Origin: Streptomyces lomondensis
GTDB lineage: Bacteria; Actinomycetota; Actinomycetes; Streptomycetales; Streptomycetaceae
NCBI RefSeq assembly: GCF_014651035.1
Contig: NZ_BMWC01000001.1
Location: forward strand, 1,519,581-1,583,580
DNA: 64,000 nucleotides
Direction: 5' to 3'
Of this stretch, positions 6,482 to 14,354 are shown one piece after another (the first letter of the stretch is position 1; each line of letters begins with the position of its first letter). The notes under the pieces were generated by a model. It was not told the origin of the DNA, did not search any database, and worked only from the letters and a program-made list of their open reading frames with translations. A program made the translations under genes and the position numbers.

Positions 6482-8311
6482 CTACGGGCGGAACCGCAGG
6501 ACCTGCGGGTCGTGGTCGCTGATCTGGTCGTGGAACTCCGCGTTGACGTGCACGCTGTCGTACTCGAAGTCGCAGTCGCGGCGGATCGACGGGCTGATCA
6601 GGATCTGGTCGAGGACCTGGCTGTTGCCCTGGTAGACGTACGAGTAACGCTCGCCGCGCGGGAGCGACTTGATCGCCGACCAGAGTTCGCCGCGGCCCTC
6701 CAGGAGCTCGGTGGTCCGGGAGAACTCGAAGTCGTTGATGTCGCCGAGCGTGATGACGTCCGCGTTCTTCTGGGTGTCGAGGATGTCCTTGACGAAGGCG
6801 TTCACCAGCGTCGCCTGCCGGTGGCGCTGCGTCTCGGAGGTGCGGGACGGCGGCTGGTACTGGGAGGTCAGGCCCTGGTCGCCGCCCTTGGAGTTGAAGT
6901 GGTTGGCGATCACGAAGACCGTGCGGCCGCGGAAGACGAACTCGCCGGCCAGCGGCTTGCGGCTGTTCTTCCAGGCCTCGTCGGCGGGGGCGATGCGGCC
7001 GGGGCTGAGCGTCAGGTGCGCCTTGCCGCGGATCTTCGTCACGCCGGTGGCCGTCGTGGCGTCGCCGCCCGCGCGGTCCGCGAAGGAGACCCGCTCCGGG
7101 TTGAACAGGAACACCTGGCGGATGTTGCCGCCCGGCTCGCCGCCGTCCGTGTTGTTGGCCGGATCGATCGAGCGCCAGTCGTAGCGCGGGCCGCCGGCCG
7201 CGGTGATCGCGTCGATCAGCTTCGTCAGGGTCTGGTCGGCGGCGACCGTACCGTCGTTCTTCGCGCCGTTGTTGTCCTGGATCTCCTCCAGGGACACGAT
7301 GTCCGGCGACTGGAGGTTGTTCACGATCGCGGAGGCGTGGGCGGCGAAGGTGGCGTCGGACGGGTCCAGGTTCTCGACGTTGTACGTCGCGACCGCGAGT
7401 TCCGAGGAGCGCTGCTTGCGCGTGGTCTCGCGCTGGTGGTTCGCGCTCTTCAGCGTGCCGAGCTCGCTCGCGACCAGGGTGTAGCCGCCGAACTGGTTGT
7501 AGTCCAGAGGGCCGGTGGTGGTGCCCGTGAGGGTGTCGCCCACGTTCGCCTTCGGGAAGTCCGCCGTCGAGCCGAGGGACTGGATCTGGAGGCGGCCCGT
7601 GTTCTGGGCGTCGTAGGAGCCGTAGACCGTGCCGCCGTTGCGGCTGCGGTTCTCGTACGGCTTCACCGTCACCCACAGCTCGGTGTACGGGTCCGTGGCG
7701 CCCACGACGCGTGTGTCGGCGACCCGGGTGGTCATGCCCTCCAGCGACTCGTAGTAGTCCAGGGCGTACTTCCCGGGCTGGAGGGGGAGCGCGTTGATCG
7801 AGCCGTTCGCGGCCGTGTCGCCGGCCGGGGCGTAGGCGGCGGGGACCGACCCGGCGGTGATGGCCGTGGCGGCGGGGAGCTGGTTGCCGCTGGACAGGAC
7901 CGTGGTCGTCGGCTTGGTGATCTCCGTCAGGGACTGGTTGCCGGAGGCGGTGCCGCCGGGGACGTACTCCGCGACCGTGCCGCTGACCGTGACGGAGTCA
8001 CCGACCGCGACCCCCTTCGGCGTCGAGCTGGTGAAGACGAAGACGCCCTCGCTGGTCGCCGGGTCGGCGTCCGCGGCCGGGTCCTGGATCCAGAAGCCGC
8101 GGGACGATCCGTAGGTCCGTATGCCGGTGACGATTCCGGCCACGTCCGTGACCTGCTTGCCGGCGTACGGGGATATCCGGGTGCTGCCCTGGATGTCGTG
8201 GATGCGGACCGACTCCGCGTGCGCGGGGGTGGTGAGGACGATCGTGGATGCCGCGGAACACGCGGCGGCGACGGTGAGCGCGGCGAGGCGCGCGGACGAC
8301 TTGCTCGGCAA
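6482..8311 (-). CDS. Secreted endonuclease/exonuclease/phosphatase family nuclease
   Basis: A 609-residue extracellular nuclease. I choose TTG 8311 because GGAGGG precedes it and because it begins a clean Sec signal (about residues 1-32, ending T-P-A-H-A). An OB-fold-like region (about 50-290) precedes the EEP catalytic domain. That domain shows A-T-Y-N-V-E-N-L, S-L-E-E-I-Q-D, I-A-N-H-F-N-S-K, G-D-I-N-D-F-E and the terminal S-D-H-D-P. All the metal and catalytic positions of DNase I-like enzymes are therefore present. It probably degrades extracellular DNA for phosphate or nucleosides, or aids sporulation-linked DNA turnover. It is close to the PHO-boxed phoX but has no PHO box that I could see. 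Confidence 0.85.
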   Translation of the reverse strand: MPSKSSARLAALTVAAACSAASTIVLTTPAHAESVRIHDIQGSTRISPYAGKQVTDVAGIVTGIRTYGSSRGFWIQDPAADADPATSEGVFVFTSSTPKGVAVGDSVTVSGTVAEYVPGGTASGNQSLTEITKPTTTVLSSGNQLPAATAITAGSVPAAYAPAGDTAANGSINALPLQPGKYALDYYESLEGMTTRVADTRVVGATDPYTELWVTVKPYENRSRNGGTVYGSYDAQNTGRLQIQSLGSTADFPKANVGDTLTGTTTGPLDYNQFGGYTLVASELGTLKSANHQRETTRKQRSSELAVATYNVENLDPSDATFAAHASAIVNNLQSPDIVSLEEIQDNNGAKNDGTVAADQTLTKLIDAITAAGGPRYDWRSIDPANNTDGGEPGGNIRQVFLFNPERVSFADRAGGDATTATGVTKIRGKAHLTLSPGRIAPADEAWKNSRKPLAGEFVFRGRTVFVIANHFNSKGGDQGLTSQYQPPSRTSETQRHRQATLVNAFVKDILDTQKNADVITLGDINDFEFSRTTELLEGRGELWSAIKSLPRGERYSYVYQGNSQVLDQILISPSIRRDCDFEYDSVHVNAEFHDQISDHDPQVLRFRP

Positions 8312-8624
8312 CGGGATTCCCTCCGGGGACGTGACAGGGCGCCGGGACGAGGGTGGTGCGTGGGGCTGACTGGCTGCCGCGACCTGTGGGGCGGGGCGGT
8401 GTGACGCGCGTAGACGGCGGTGGACGGGCGGGCGCGGTGGGGCAGGCCTGGTGAACAAGTGTCCGCCGACCTCTACGCGCGTCAATCTCCAGCCTGGTCA
8501 CGCCACTTGTCAAGGTTTCGGCCATGTACGTCGCCCGACGGGGAGATGAAGTGGGCGGCATGGGTGGAAATCCGTCTAGGCTGAGCGGCTGAGTCGTATG
8601 AGGCGCCGCTAGGAGAAACAGCCG
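8312..8624. other. Divergent intergenic region
   Basis: This 313-base gap separates the minus-strand nuclease from the plus-strand gene at 8625. On the minus strand, TTGACA (complement of 8508-8513) with a weak GAGATT 18 bases further on could be the nuclease promoter, giving a long leader. On the plus strand, TAGGCT at 8576-8581 could be a -10 for the next gene. No RNA gene or strong palindrome was seen. Confidence 0.35.
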
Positions 8625-10043
8625 ATGTCAGACAGCTCCCCCTTGCCGCCGGTGCGGCTGCACCCCGAAGCGGAGCTGGCGCGCGACGCGCTGTCCACGC
8701 CGTTGCTGTCCCGGGCCGCCCGGCTCGCCCGCTGGGCCGGGCCGGACACCCGGGTCGACGCCGGGGGCGGGCTCGTCGACGAGCAGGTGCCGGCCGCCGC
8801 CGAGGTGCTCGGGCTGAGCGGGGACGACGCCGCCGCCGACGCCAGCGAGGCGTGGCGGGTGGCCGTGGACGCCGGGCTCGTCGAGGTCGTCGACGAGGAG
8901 GAGGGCACCGTCAGGGCGGGCGGGGACCTCGCACTGCTCACCGGCGGATCCCCGCAGGACGTGCTCGCCGTGTGGCTCGCGGCCCTGGAGACGGTGCTCG
9001 CCGACGCGAGCGTGCCCGACCTGGACGGGCTGGTGGACGAGGACGGCGAGGTCGACCTCTCCGCCCTCGACTGGGACCCGGAGGCCGAGGCCGAGTTCCT
9101 CGACGGCGTGCTCGGCAACCTCTACCTGCTGACCGCCGGCGGGGACACGTCCGGCGGCGCCCCGGTGCCGCTGCCGGCGCTGGCCGCCTCGGTGATCGTG
9201 CCCAGCGACATGGGCGAGCCCACCAACGACGTCCTGGAGCAGGTCTCCGACGCGATGATGCGGCTGGACGACCAGTTCCGGATGCTTCAGCCGGTGGGGC
9301 TCGTGGAGTACCAGCCCGTGGACGAGGCGCTCATGGCCGAAGCCGACGAGGAGCCCGCGGCGCCCCTCGACGAAACCGACGTCTCCCGCTACGGCATGGT
9401 CCGGCTCACCCCGCTCGGGCTGTACGGGATGCGCGCCCGGCTGCTGGAGGCCGGGTTCCAGGCACCGGCCGTCGGGGACCTCGCGGACAAGGGGGCCGAC
9501 GCGCTGCTCGACGGCACGGCCACGTTCCCGCCGGCCGCGGCGCAGGCCGAGACCGAGCAGTGGCTTCAGCGGCGGGAGCCGCTGGCCGCGGCGCGGGAGT
9601 TGCTGGCGGCGGCAAGGGGTTCCGATGCCGGGGCGCCGCTGCGGCGGTTGCGGTGTCAGCAGGCCCTGTCGCTGGTGGGGGCCTCGGCCGAGCCGGCGTT
9701 GCGGGAGGTGCTCGACGATGCCGAGTTGGGTGGCCTGGCCCGTGTCTGGCTCACCGAGCACGGTGCGGTTGACGTGCCTGCGCCGTCGGAGGCGATGGTC
9801 TACTGGCTGACCATCGATACGGTGGCTGCGCAGCTGGCGGCGGAGGGCAATTCCGAGGAGCTGCGGGCGTTGGTCGAGGGGCTTGCGCGGCAGCACGGTG
9901 GGTTTTTCGAGGCTGTCTGGCGGGTCGATCATCCCGCTACCGCTGATGTGCTGGAGGCGATGGGGCGGTTGCATCCGGACAAGAAGGTGGCGAAGGAAGC
10001 GCGGAAGGCGGCATTCAAGGCGCGGTCCCAACAGGGTGGTTGA
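8625..10043 (+). CDS. Conserved hypothetical cytoplasmic protein
   Basis: A 472-residue acidic protein without signal peptide or membrane spans, started by ATG 8625 behind GGAG. The N-terminal half holds several short helical repeats and long acidic runs (E-V-V-D-E-E-E-G-T, E-D-G-E-V-D). The C-terminus is a helical, HEAT-like segment ending in a basic patch (L-H-P-D-K-K-V-A-K-E-A-R-K-A-A-F-K-A-R). The domain order and tail are familiar from Streptomyces conserved hypotheticals, but no function is recognised. The gene stands alone before phoX. Confidence 0.65.
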   Translation: MSDSSPLPPVRLHPEAELARDALSTPLLSRAARLARWAGPDTRVDAGGGLVDEQVPAAAEVLGLSGDDAAADASEAWRVAVDAGLVEVVDEEEGTVRAGGDLALLTGGSPQDVLAVWLAALETVLADASVPDLDGLVDEDGEVDLSALDWDPEAEAEFLDGVLGNLYLLTAGGDTSGGAPVPLPALAASVIVPSDMGEPTNDVLEQVSDAMMRLDDQFRMLQPVGLVEYQPVDEALMAEADEEPAAPLDETDVSRYGMVRLTPLGLYGMRARLLEAGFQAPAVGDLADKGADALLDGTATFPPAAAQAETEQWLQRREPLAAARELLAAARGSDAGAPLRRLRCQQALSLVGASAEPALREVLDDAELGGLARVWLTEHGAVDVPAPSEAMVYWLTIDTVAAQLAAEGNSEELRALVEGLARQHGGFFEAVWRVDHPATADVLEAMGRLHPDKKVAKEARKAAFKARSQQGG

Positions 10044-10060
10044 TCCCGTCTGACGGGCGC

Positions 10061-10100
10061 GGGTTCGTCGTGGCTTGTCGCGCAGTTCCCCGCGACCCTG
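10061..10100 (+). repeat. Short interspersed palindromic repeat, copy 1
   Basis: The core CGCGCAGTTCCCCGCG at 10079-10094 also occurs at 28144-28159 and 47204-47219, always between genes. Here GTCGCG pairs with CGCGAC across the loop, while at 47201 GGGCGCG pairs with CGCGCCC. This covarying change suggests the hairpin is selected. Confidence 0.6.
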
Positions 10101-10107
10101 GGGGGTT

Positions 10108-10129
10108 GTTCAACCGGCGTTCACATGTG
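10108..10129 (+). promoter_or_regulatory. PHO box (PhoP-binding direct repeats) upstream of phoX
   Basis: Two 11-base direct repeats begin with GTTCA at 10108 and 10119, matching the Streptomyces PhoP repeat unit (GTTCA-type core every 11 bases). They lie 67-88 bases upstream of the phosphatase start, a usual position for PhoP activation under phosphate limitation. The target gene being a PhoX phosphatase supports the call. Confidence 0.7.
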
Positions 10130-10195
10130 GGCGGGACGGTTGCGCCGAACGAGGTTCGCCACCCTCCACGGCATCCCCCGTCACAGGAGACACCC

Positions 10196-11638
10196 ATGTC
10201 GCTCACCCGCAGGGACTTCGCCAGAAACTCCGCGATCACCGGTGCCGGTGTCGCGCTGGCGGGCAGTGTCGGCGCCCTCGCCACCGCGCCGAACGCCCTC
10301 GCGTCCTTCGACACCGACAGTGCGGAGGGCGCGGCGGACGCCCGGCACGGTGTCGGCTACGGGCCGCTCGTCCCGGACCCCGAGGGGATCCTCGCCCTGC
10401 CCGCCGGGTTCACGTACCGGATCATCACCTACAGTGGCAGGACCAAGCTGGAGTCGGGCGAGTTCACGCCGTCCAACCACGACGGCACCGCCGCCTTCGA
10501 CGGCCCGCGCGGCACCACCCTGCTCGTCAACAACCACGAGCTGAAGGGCCCCCGCGCCAACTGGAAGCACCCGGTGCCGCTCACCGAGGGCCTCGTCTAC
10601 GACCCGGCCGCGTCCGGCGGCTGCACGGTCGTCGAGGTGCGCCCCGACGGACGTGTCGCCGAGTGGGTGGGCATCGCCGGCACCTCCACCAACTGCGCGG
10701 GCGGGGCCACGCCGTGGGGCACCTGGCTGACCTGCGAGGAGAACTCCGACAAGGCCGGCGTCAACGGCATGACCAAGGACCACGGCTACGTCTTCGAGGT
10801 CGACCCCGTCGACCGGCGCGCCAACCGCGACCCCAAGCCCCTGAAGTTCTTCGGCCGCTACGACCACGAGGCCGTCGTCATCGACCCCAAGCGCGGCCAC
10901 GCCTACCTCACCGAGGACGACGACGAGCCCAACGGCCTCTTCTACCGCTGGGTCCCGCCCAAGGGCTTCACCTACGGCCCGGGGAAGTTCCGCGAGCTCG
11001 CCGACGACGCCGGTGTCCTCCAGGCGCCCAAGTGCTACGACTCCGGCGGCCGGTTCGTCGACGACCTGTCCCGCGCCACGAAGACCGGCACCGTCTACGG
11101 CGTCGACTGGGTGGACGTGCCCGACCGCGACGCCCGGACGACGCCGGTGCGCAAGCAGTTCGGCGACGGCGAGGTCACCCGCGCCCGCAAGCTGGAGGGC
11201 ATGTGGTGGGGCGACGGCGGCGCCTACATCGTCTCCTCGTACGCCCGTGAGGAGAGCCCCGTACAGCACGACGGCCAGGTCTGGTTCTACGACCCCAAGC
11301 GCCGCACCCTGACCCTGAAGGTCCTGCTCGGAGTGAACCCCGACCCCTCCAAGGACGGTGCGTTCGACGGCCCCGACAACATCACCGTCTCCCCGCACGG
11401 CGGCATCATCCTGGCCGAGGACGGCGAGGGCGTCTCGCACCTCTTCGGCGCCACCGACAGCGGCCGCACCTACCCGATCGCCCGCAACGACCTGAACGTC
11501 GGCACCGAAGAGGAGCCGGAGTACAGCGAATTCGCCGGCGTCACCTTCTCACCCGACGGCAAGACCCTTTACGCCAACATCCAGGACCCGGGCATCCTGG
11601 TGGCGATCACCGGGCCCTGGAAGCGCCAGAAGCGGTAA
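10196..11638 (+). CDS. phoX: PhoX-type secreted phosphatase (DUF839)
   Basis: A 480-residue exported enzyme with a twin-arginine signal (T-R-R-D-F-A near residue 4, hydrophobic to about 36, A-L-A cleavage). The mature part is the PhoX/DUF839 beta-propeller: S-N-H-D-G-T-A, L-L-V-N-N-H-E-L, T-S-T-N-C-A-G-G, W-L-T-C-E-E-N, G-R-Y-D-H-E-A and G-P-D-N-I-T are family motifs that line the Ca/Fe active site. It would release phosphate from organic phosphoesters outside the cell. ATG 10196 follows AGGAGA. A PHO box upstream indicates control by PhoR-PhoP. A lone monocistronic gene. Confidence 0.85.
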   Translation: MSLTRRDFARNSAITGAGVALAGSVGALATAPNALASFDTDSAEGAADARHGVGYGPLVPDPEGILALPAGFTYRIITYSGRTKLESGEFTPSNHDGTAAFDGPRGTTLLVNNHELKGPRANWKHPVPLTEGLVYDPAASGGCTVVEVRPDGRVAEWVGIAGTSTNCAGGATPWGTWLTCEENSDKAGVNGMTKDHGYVFEVDPVDRRANRDPKPLKFFGRYDHEAVVIDPKRGHAYLTEDDDEPNGLFYRWVPPKGFTYGPGKFRELADDAGVLQAPKCYDSGGRFVDDLSRATKTGTVYGVDWVDVPDRDARTTPVRKQFGDGEVTRARKLEGMWWGDGGAYIVSSYAREESPVQHDGQVWFYDPKRRTLTLKVLLGVNPDPSKDGAFDGPDNITVSPHGGIILAEDGEGVSHLFGATDSGRTYPIARNDLNVGTEEEPEYSEFAGVTFSPDGKTLYANIQDPGILVAITGPWKRQKR

Positions 11639-11693
11639 TTAATTCGCTCGCAGGTCCCGTACCGCGCCTCCTACAGTGAGATCACAACGTCAC

Positions 11694-11772
11694 GCACCTC
11701 CCGGTGCGATGGCAGCGGCTACTTCTCTTCCAAAGAATCCGACGCCGCCGCCGACTTGATCTCGGGAGGCGC
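11694..11772 (+). ncRNA. Short Y-RNA-like gene (YrlB-type) upstream of rsr
   Basis: The sequence repeats the Ro-binding stem of the adjacent Y RNA but lacks its tRNA-like module. An outer stem (697-703 with 763-769, plus 694-695 with 771-772) leads to an asymmetric internal loop. An inner helix follows: 711-713 with 750-752, an A/C mismatch, then 715-718 with 745-748 (all +11000). A small hairpin, 723-726 with 734-737, caps it. Both arms match the next RNA almost base for base: 5' GGCANCGGYTACTTC, 3' GCCGACTT then TCTCGGG. It lies 8 bases from that RNA, so both are probably cut from one transcript. TACAGT at 11672-11677 is a possible -10. Confidence 0.65.
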
Positions 11773-11779
11773 AGCATGT

Positions 11780-11927
11780 GGTGGGTGCCCGGTGCGCAGG
11801 CAACGGTTACTTCATTTGATCGGACGGTTGCGGGTTCGAGTCCCGTCAGCGACTTCGGGTCGCTGTAGCTCAATGGGCAGAGCATCCGGATAAGTCCGTC
11901 GCCGACTTCTGTTCTCGGGCACCCGCC
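11780..11927 (+). ncRNA. yrlA: Bacterial Y RNA (YrlA) with a circularly permuted tRNA-like module
   Basis: A 12-bp terminal stem (780-791 with 916-927, offsets +11000; one G-U) and an inner Ro-type helix (799-801 with 901-903; 803-806 with 896-899; UU bulge; 809-812 with 892-895) carry a module with exact tRNA geometry in permuted order. The anticodon-like stem is 820-824 with 885-889 (5 bp), the variable loop 825-829. The T arm is 830-846 with loop TTCGAGT. The acceptor stem is 847-853 with 859-865 (7 bp), closed by a TTCGG loop. T866 and A867 stand for positions 8 and 9. The D arm is 868-883 (GCTC/GAGC, loop with GG), and A884 stands for position 26. This is the known tRNA mimicry of bacterial Y RNAs, which bind the Ro60 protein. 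The rsr gene starts 57 bases downstream. Confidence 0.9.
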
Positions 11928-11983
11928 TTTCTCATGTGCCGCGCTTCCCTCGGAAACCTGTAAAGAATTCGGGGGAATTCACC

Positions 11984-13567
11984 ATGGCGCGATTCAACGG
12001 CAAGACCGCGCGGGCGCGTCCCGTCTCGCGCGTGACATCCACGGGACGTGTGCTGCGCACCTATGAGGGTGGACGCGGCCGCGAGCGCGACGCGCGCTCC
12101 GAGCTGTTCCTGCTCGCCGTGTCGAACTTCGTCGGGCAGCGGACCCTCTACGAGTCCGGCGCCGGCCGCGACGACCGCTTCGCCGAGCTGGTGCGCGAAC
12201 TCGCCGTCACCGACCCGGAGTGGACGGCCGGCCTGCTCGGCTGGCTGCGCGGCGAGGGCAACCTGCGTACTGCCTCGGTCGTGGGCGCCGCCGAGTACGT
12301 CAAGGCCCGCCTGGACGCGGGCGCGACCGGCGGCCCGTCCAACCGGCAGGTCGTCGCCTCCGTGCTCCAGCGGCCCGACGAGCCCGGCGAGCTGCTCGCG
12401 TACTGGACCGCCACCTACGGCCGCAACGTGCCCAAACCGGTCAAGCGCGGCATCGCCGACGCCGTACGCCGGCTCTACCACGGCAAGGCGCTGCTCAAGT
12501 ACGACACCGCCGCCAAGGGCTACCGCTTCGGCGACGTCCTCAACCTCGTGCACGCGGCCCCCGACCCGGACAAGCCGTGGCAGGGCGAGCTGTTCCGGTA
12601 CGCGCTCGACCGGCGGCACCACCCCGACACCGCCGTGCCGCCCGCCTCCGACCGCGTCCTCACCGCGCACCGCGCGCTCATGGCGCTGCCCGTCGAGGAG
12701 CGGCGGGCGCTCGTGACCTCCGAGGGCGGTGCCGAGCGGCTGGCCGAGGCCGGGGTGACGTGGGAGATGCTGGCGGGCTGGCTCCAGGGGCCGATGGACA
12801 AGGCGGCCTGGGAGGCCGCGATCCCGTCCATGGGCGCCATGTCGCTCGTGCGCAACCTGCGGAACTTCGACGAGGCCGGGGTGTCCGACGAGGTCGCCGA
12901 GCGGGTCGCCGCGCGGATCAGCGACCCGGCGGAGGTCGCGCGCTCGCGGCAGTTCCCCTTCCGGTACCTCGCCGCGTACCAGCACGCGCCGTCGCTGCGC
13001 TGGGCGTACGCGCTGGAGCGGGCCCTCGGCCACTCGCTGGCCAGCGTGCCCGCGCTGCCCGGCCGGACCCTGGTGCTCGTGGACCGCTCGGGCTCGATGT
13101 TCTGGTCGCGGCTGTCCGACCGCTCGAAGCTCACCTGGGCCGACGCGGCGGCGGTCTTCGGCACGGCGCTCGCGCTCCGGGCCGAGCGTGCGGACCTCGT
13201 CCAGTTCGGGTCGACGAGCGACCGCGTGCGGTTCCGCGAGGGCGAGTCGGTGCTGAAGATCCTCGACCGCTTCGGCGACCTGGGCGGCACCGACACCACG
13301 GAGGCGGTGCGCCGGCACTACCGCAAGCACGACCGGGTGCTGATCGTCACCGACGAGCAGTACACGCGCCACCACCGGGGCGACCCGACCGAGCAGGTCC
13401 CGGCCGACGTGCCGGTCTACACCTGGAACCTCGCCGGACACCGGGCGGGCCACGGCCCGTCGGGCACCGGGAACCGGCACACCTTCGGGGGCCTCTCGGA
13501 CGCCGCTTTCCGGATGGTTCCGCTGATCGAGGCCTCCCGGGACGCCGACTGGCCCTGGGCGGCCTGA
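11984..13567 (+). CDS. rsr: Ro60 orthologue, TROVE-domain RNA-binding protein
   Basis: A 527-residue protein. The TROVE ring of helical repeats (about 20-350) includes R-T-L-Y-E-S-G and G-R-N-V-P-K-P-V-K-R-G. The C-terminal von Willebrand A domain (about 360-520) has an intact MIDAS: D-R-S-G-S-M near 367, G-T-D near 434 and V-T-D near 454. Ro60 proteins bind misfolded RNAs and Y RNAs; with a Y RNA and PNPase, bacterial Ro forms an RNA-degrading machine and helps rRNA maturation under stress. ATG 11984 is preferred over an upstream ATG at 11936 because GGGGG precedes it and conservation begins there. Two Y-RNA-like genes lie in its leader on the same strand, and a 14-bp hairpin follows it. Confidence 0.93.
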   Translation: MARFNGKTARARPVSRVTSTGRVLRTYEGGRGRERDARSELFLLAVSNFVGQRTLYESGAGRDDRFAELVRELAVTDPEWTAGLLGWLRGEGNLRTASVVGAAEYVKARLDAGATGGPSNRQVVASVLQRPDEPGELLAYWTATYGRNVPKPVKRGIADAVRRLYHGKALLKYDTAAKGYRFGDVLNLVHAAPDPDKPWQGELFRYALDRRHHPDTAVPPASDRVLTAHRALMALPVEERRALVTSEGGAERLAEAGVTWEMLAGWLQGPMDKAAWEAAIPSMGAMSLVRNLRNFDEAGVSDEVAERVAARISDPAEVARSRQFPFRYLAAYQHAPSLRWAYALERALGHSLASVPALPGRTLVLVDRSGSMFWSRLSDRSKLTWADAAAVFGTALALRAERADLVQFGSTSDRVRFREGESVLKILDRFGDLGGTDTTEAVRRHYRKHDRVLIVTDEQYTRHHRGDPTEQVPADVPVYTWNLAGHRAGHGPSGTGNRHTFGGLSDAAFRMVPLIEASRDADWPWAA

Positions 13568-13570
13568 GCG

Positions 13571-13608
13571 ACCGTGGCCCGCACCACGTGGGGAGTGCGG
13601 GCCACGGT
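13571..13608 (+). terminator. Terminator after rsr
   Basis: A perfect 14-bp stem (13571-13584 with 13595-13608) with a 10-base loop begins 4 bases after the rsr stop. It fits intrinsic termination, without a U-run. Confidence 0.7.
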
Positions 13609-13621
13609 CCTGGCCGGGGCC

Positions 13622-13650
13622 TTGTTGAAGGACGTACTGACATCTAACAT
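13622..13650 (+). promoter_or_regulatory. Promoter of the GntR gene, probably leaderless
   Basis: TTGTTG (13622-13627) and TAACAT (13645-13650) are 17 bases apart. The predicted start of transcription falls at about 13657-13659, on the ATG at 13659. With no ribosome site, the mRNA is probably leaderless, which is common in Streptomyces. Confidence 0.5.
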
Positions 13651-13658
13651 TTCAGTTC

Positions 13659-14300
13659 ATGGAAGCCATCCGGCCCGTGCCCCGCACCCTGCTCAGGGAC
13701 CGGGCGTACGCGGTGATCCGGGACGCCATCGTGGCCGGGGACATCGAACCCGGCGCGGTGGTGCGGGACGCCGAGCTCGCGGAGCGGCTCGGGCTGTCGC
13801 GGGCGCCGGTGCGGGAGGCGTTCTCCCGGCTCGTCGACGACGGGCTGCTGGAGAGCAAGCCGCAGAGCTACACCCGGGTGACCCCGCTCGTGGCCGCCGA
13901 CGTCCGGGACGCCGCCGCCGTGGTCGGGGCCATGCACGAACTCGTGACCCGGGTCGCCGTGCCCCGGCTGGCCGCCGCGGACCTCGCGGCGATGCGCGCC
14001 GCCAACGGGCGGTTCGCCGCGGCCGTGGGAGCCGGAGACGTCGACGCGGCCCTGCGCGCCGACGACGAACTGCACGACGTCCTCGTCCGGGCCGGCGGCA
14101 ACCGCGCGGCCGCCGCGACCGTGGCCCGCTACACCCCGCTCATCCGCCGGCTGGAGCGACGGCGCTTCGGCGAGGGCGGCAGCTGCCGCTCGGCCGGGCT
14201 GCACGAGCGGCTGATCGAGGCCTGCGCGGCCGGTGACGTGGCCGAGGCCGTCCGCGTCACGGCGGAGATCTGGCGGGGGCTCGAAGAGCTCGCCGACTGA
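13659..14300 (+). CDS. GntR family regulator (FCD type)
   Basis: A 213-residue repressor. The winged helix (about 8-75) includes L-R-D-R-A-Y-A-V-I-R-D-A-I-V-A-G and L-S-R-A-P-V-R-E-A-F-S-R-L. The FCD effector domain (about 85-205) has D-D-E-L-H-D-V-L and H-E-R-L-I-E-A, carrying the metal-ligand Asp/His positions of the FadR subfamily. It sits 54 bases before the ACC deaminase gene in the same direction and probably controls it, perhaps sensing an amino acid or keto acid. The promoter looks leaderless. Confidence 0.85.
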   Translation: MEAIRPVPRTLLRDRAYAVIRDAIVAGDIEPGAVVRDAELAERLGLSRAPVREAFSRLVDDGLLESKPQSYTRVTPLVAADVRDAAAVVGAMHELVTRVAVPRLAAADLAAMRAANGRFAAAVGAGDVDAALRADDELHDVLVRAGGNRAAAATVARYTPLIRRLERRRFGEGGSCRSAGLHERLIEACAAGDVAEAVRVTAEIWRGLEELAD

Positions 14301-14354
14301 GACGAGCCCCCGGTCCGGCGAACCCCCGACCCAGCCCCCGACCCAGGAGGACCC

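Noticed and set aside
11835..11883. A tRNA gene or a tRNA-derived attachment site
   Set aside because: T and D arms are perfect, but the order is permuted, the acceptor is closed by a loop and there is no CCA end or anticodon loop. It is far from the integrase and next to rsr, so a Y RNA explains it.
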